A DNA stretch of 8,501 nucleotides from Gammaproteobacteria bacterium (GTDB taxonomy: Bacteria > Pseudomonadota > Gammaproteobacteria > Pseudomonadales > Azotimanducaceae), in NCBI GenBank assembly GCA_002725095.1, contig PBQQ01000068.1:1-8501 (forward strand), given 5' to 3'. Positions within the stretch are counted from its first letter, which is position 1. Every line of letters starts with the position of its first letter. Below the pieces are notes generated by a model, which saw only the letters and a program-made list of their open reading frames with translations, did no database searches and was not told the DNA's origin. Both the position numbers and the translations under genes were made by a program. Positions 6,785-8,501 of the stretch are shown here, piece by piece.

Positions 6785-6800
6785 GTTATCCGGCTCAGGA
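6785..6800 (-). repeat. Right arm of the 16-bp inverted repeat flanking suhB
   Basis: GTTATCCGGCTCAGGA on the plus strand is the exact reverse complement of 5939-5954 in secF. It lies 4 to 19 bases upstream of the suhB start codon, where a ribosome-binding site or operator would be. Confidence 0.7.
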
Positions 6801-6870
6801 TTGAAGGCGCGCTAATGCTAATGCCAAGTGCCCCTCAAACCAAATGTATTCTGGAAAAGTCTTTGCCGTT

Positions 6871-6908
6871 AAATGGATTTTGGATCTTTTGTTAGAGCTC
6901 TGTCGTCT
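6871..6908 (+). pseudogene. Possible decayed duplicate of the trmJ 5' end
   Basis: Read in the frame of the following repeat, this gives KWILDLLLELCRL, then GNIGNAA. Aligned without gaps to trmJ residues 3-21 (ERIRIVLVEPRHP, then GNIGSAA), it shares I, L and E as well as the GNIG and AA of the repeat. Base identity over the 38 bp is roughly half. This would make 6871-6972 a remnant of a second trmJ start. The resemblance is weak and I saw it by eye only. Confidence 0.25.
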
Positions 6909-6930
6909 GGGCAACATAGGCAATGCCGCG
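6909..6930 (+). repeat. Copy A of a trmJ-motif repeat (22 bp)
   Basis: This 22-bp unit, beginning GGGCAACATAGGCA and ending TGCCGCG, differs at one base from 6937-6958 and from 7058-7079 inside trmJ. It lies 28 bp upstream of copy B. At the A/B junction it forms the perfect 12-bp palindrome ATGCCGCGGCAT (6923-6934). Confidence 0.85.
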
Positions 6931-6972
6931 GCATCCGGGCAACATAGGCAGTGCCGCGCGCGCGATGAAGAC
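6925..6972 (+). repeat. Copy B: 48-bp perfect duplicate of trmJ coding sequence
   Basis: These 48 bases are identical to 7046-7093, which encode trmJ residues 12-26 (PRHPGNIGSAARAMK). The match runs from GCCGCGGCATCC to GCGATGAAGAC and breaks sharply on both sides. The offset between the copies is 121 bp, not a multiple of three. Here the sequence lies outside any long ORF. Its ATG (6965) opens a nine-codon frame, MKTPSACSR, ending at TAA 6992-6994. Confidence 0.95.
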
Positions 6973-7013
6973 CCCTAGCGCGTGCTCGAGATAATCAGTA
7001 GGTATAAGTTTAG

Positions 7014-7805
7014 ATGTTTGAACGAATTCGCATAGTTTTGGTCGAGCCGCGGCATCCGGGCAACATAGGCAGTGCCGCGCGCGCGATGAAGACAATGGGC
7101 ATTGAGCAGCTGGTGCTGGTTAATCCTGCGCGCTTTCCCGATCCTCAGGCCGATTGGCGGGCGGCGGGGGCGATGGATGTTTTGGATCAAGCGGTCGTGG
7201 TGGAGGATGTTGCGGCGGCTGTAGCGGACTGTAACCTTTTGGTGGGCACTAGCACGCGTTCTCGGCACATACCTTGGCCTGTTGTACTTGCCAAAGACAT
7301 TGCTCCGTACCTTGCAGAACAGCCGGATACCTCGTCGATGGCCATCTTGTTTGGTCGCGAGGACAGTGGCCTAACGAACGAAGAATTGCAGCTCTGCCAT
7401 TGTCACCTGCAGATTCCATCGTCATCGGTTTATGGTTCGCTGAATTTAGCGATGGCGGTCCAGGTCGTATGCTATGAATTGTTTCAGCATGGCGAGGCGA
7501 ACGCACCAGAAGCGAAGGCTAATGCCGGAGATGTTCTGGATGTTCAGGACTCAATTGGCGGGCCTCAGCGGATTTGGGATCGTCCACCAGCGACTCAGAA
7601 GCAGTTCGAATCTATGGTTGATCATTTGCAGCAAACGCTGGAAAAGAGTGGGTTTGTCGATCCCGAAGCACCGGGACATACGTTGACCCGATTGCGACGT
7701 TTGCTGGCACGACATCAGCTTGATGAAACTGAAGTACAGATACTCCGAGGGCTGCTCAAACACCTGAATTTGCGGCTCGATAGGGATTCTAAGTCAGAGC
7801 ATTGA
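7014..7805 (+). CDS. trmJ: tRNA (cytidine/uridine-32-2'-O-)-methyltransferase TrmJ
   Basis: TrmJ methylates the ribose 2'-OH of nucleotide 32 in several tRNAs using S-adenosylmethionine, acting as a SPOUT-fold dimer in the cytosol. The 263-residue product (E. coli 246) starts RIRIVLVEPRHPGNIGSAARAMKTMG (residues 4-29), the family's N-terminal motif. It continues with LVNPARFPD (35-43), LLVGTSTRSR (75-84) and the knot motifs ILFGREDSGLTNEEL (111-125) and GSLNLAMAVQVVCYE (141-155). A variable linker, then a C-terminal helical part (KLRRL-like LTRLRRLLARHQ and EVQILRGLLKHL), matches the family. The ATG at 7014 directly follows an in-frame TAG and its N-terminus aligns with homologues; the ribosome-binding site (TAGGT, about 6998-7002) is weak. 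The 48 bp encoding residues 12-26 are duplicated upstream. Confidence 0.96.
   Translation: MFERIRIVLVEPRHPGNIGSAARAMKTMGIEQLVLVNPARFPDPQADWRAAGAMDVLDQAVVVEDVAAAVADCNLLVGTSTRSRHIPWPVVLAKDIAPYLAEQPDTSSMAILFGREDSGLTNEELQLCHCHLQIPSSSVYGSLNLAMAVQVVCYELFQHGEANAPEAKANAGDVLDVQDSIGGPQRIWDRPPATQKQFESMVDHLQQTLEKSGFVDPEAPGHTLTRLRRLLARHQLDETEVQILRGLLKHLNLRLDRDSKSEH
7046..7093 (+). repeat. Copy C: the repeat in place inside trmJ
   Basis: This is the in-gene copy of the 48-bp sequence at 6925-6972. It encodes the conserved SPOUT N-terminal motif, so it is presumably the ancestral copy. Its two GCCGCG hexamers start at 7046 and 7074, 28 bp apart, the same spacing as between copies A and B. Confidence 0.95.
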
Positions 7806-7875
7806 GCGTTTTTGCTGCCCAAGATTAATCAGTTTGCCTCTTGTTTGCGGATCAATTTTAGGTAAACATCTGATT

Positions 7876-8501
7876 ATGCAGAAAATTGTAGTACTCAATT
7901 CCAAAGGTGGATCGGGAAAAACCACGCTGACGACCAACTTAGTGTCGTCGCTAGTGTGCAGTGGAACGAAACCCGCCTTGATTGACTTGGATCCTCAAGG
8001 CTCCAGTACTCGCTGGCTTGCGAACCGTCCGGCCAGTGTGCCAGCCATAGCTGGGACCGAAGGCTATGCCCAGTCTTTGCAAGTAACTAAGACTTGGTTA
8101 TTACGCACACCGGAAAATTGCGATTTAGCGGTAATAGATACGCCGGCGTCGTTATCGCGCTCCGATCTGGTGAGCGCAACGCGCGGTGCTGATGCGATCT
8201 TAATCCCCGTTATGCCGTCGGACATAGACATTCATGCGGCTATGAAATGCATCTCGGACTTGTTGTTGGTGGCGAAGATTCGTCGACCTGACCGAAAGAT
8301 CGGTATAGTCGCGAATCGCGTCCGAACCAATACACGGGTCTATACGAAGCTGCAGAAGTTTTTGGCGAGTCTAGATATTCCTTTGATCGCTACGCTGCGA
8401 GATTCACAGAATTACACTAGAGCTTTTGAGTTCGGCTTGGGCATTCACGAAATGCCCTACTCACAGGTAAAGAAAGACATTGAAGCTTGGGAAGACATCA
8501 C
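7876..8501 (+). CDS. ParA-family ATPase, 3' end beyond the window
   Basis: ParA-type ATPases dimerise on ATP binding and position DNA or protein cargo in the cell. The visible 208 residues begin MQKIVVLNSKGGSGKTT, a deviant Walker A motif (KGGSGKTT, residues 10-17) with the signature lysine Lys10. LIDLDPQGSSTRWL (35-48) is the Walker A' segment and LAVIDTPA (84-91) the Walker B, with Asp88. LIPVMPSDIDIHAA (109-122) and NRVRTNTRVYTKL (147-159) follow as in this superfamily. There is no N-terminal helix-turn-helix, so it resembles orphan chromosomal ParA/MipZ-like proteins more than plasmid ParA of the long type. The ATG at 7876 is 70 bp after trmJ; AGGT (about 7859-7862) is a distant ribosome-binding site. 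No ParB or parS is seen, so cargo is unknown. The gene is cut by the window edge. Confidence 0.9.
   Translation, partial: MQKIVVLNSKGGSGKTTLTTNLVSSLVCSGTKPALIDLDPQGSSTRWLANRPASVPAIAGTEGYAQSLQVTKTWLLRTPENCDLAVIDTPASLSRSDLVSATRGADAILIPVMPSDIDIHAAMKCISDLLLVAKIRRPDRKIGIVANRVRTNTRVYTKLQKFLASLDIPLIATLRDSQNYTRAFEFGLGIHEMPYSQVKKDIEAWEDI

Larger units (their letters stand above)
6782..7013. other. Divergent suhB-trmJ intergenic region with trmJ-derived repeats
   Basis: This 232-bp region must hold the promoters of both suhB (leftward) and trmJ (rightward), but I see no strong -35/-10 pair in either direction; GATAAT (6990-6995) is a lone -10-like match for trmJ. It contains the right arm of the 16-bp inverted repeat (6785-6800), a short GCTAATGCTAATGCC tandem (about 6811-6825), a stretch weakly resembling the 5' end of trmJ (6871-6908), and two copies of a trmJ coding motif (6909-6972). 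Confidence 0.6.

Noticed and set aside
6811..6825. GCTAATGCTAATGCC tandem as an operator
   Set aside because: Two and a half copies of a 6-bp unit is too little to claim a binding site, and it is not related to a clear promoter.
6909..7093. Repeat units as a CRISPR array
   Set aside because: Only three units, with very unequal spacing (28 and 121 bp), and one of them is an ordinary conserved coding motif of trmJ.
7806..7875. Promoter between trmJ and the ParA gene
   Set aside because: Several TTG-starting hexamers are present but none is paired with a good -10 at proper spacing.

Overview
The window is a chromosomal segment of a gammaproteobacterium. All the recognisable proteins (QueA, Tgt, YajC, SecD, SecF, SuhB, TrmJ) look gammaproteobacterial. 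The order tRNA-Leu / queA-tgt-yajC-secD-secF / suhB / trmJ is the arrangement I recall from Pseudomonas and its marine relatives. Base composition is moderate, and the genes are close-packed with little intergenic DNA. I cannot name a genus.

Layout. Positions 1-341 hold no recognised gene. They contain a perfect stem-loop (about 86-117) and one plausible 32-residue single-helix membrane microprotein (162-260). A complete tRNA-Leu(CAA) with encoded CCA lies on the minus strand (342-428). Its predicted promoter overlaps, face to face, a weaker candidate promoter for the plus-strand genes. From 516 to 5984 a five-gene plus-strand block carries queA and tgt (queuosine modification of tRNA), then yajC, secD and secF (the SecDF-YajC accessory complex of the Sec translocon). 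The last three junctions are tight: a 14-bp overlap of tgt/yajC, 78 bp between yajC and secD, and a 4-bp ATGA overlap of secD/secF. suhB (inositol-1-monophosphatase family, rRNA-maturation/antitermination factor) converges on secF with only 17 bp between the stop codons, over a stem-loop. trmJ (tRNA 2'-O-methyltransferase, position 32) is divergent from suhB. The window ends inside an orphan ParA-type ATPase gene.

The genes share two themes: RNA maturation (queA, tgt, trmJ, suhB, next to a tRNA gene) and protein export (yajC-secD-secF).

The most unusual structure is in the suhB-trmJ intergenic region. A 48-bp stretch of the trmJ coding sequence, encoding the conserved N-terminal SPOUT motif, is present a second time, perfectly, 121 bp upstream of its place in the gene. 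Just upstream of that is a third, shorter copy offset by 28 bp. Two GCCGCG hexamers inside the trmJ motif are also exactly 28 bp apart, so replication slippage explains the tandem pair. The sequence left of the outermost copy weakly resembles the rest of the trmJ 5' end, suggesting a decayed duplicate of the gene start. A second curiosity is a perfect 16-bp inverted repeat flanking suhB. I see no complete new defence, mobile or biosynthetic system here. Apart from the trmJ leader, the microprotein candidate and the ParA gene where cysE/iscR might be expected, this is a core-genome region.
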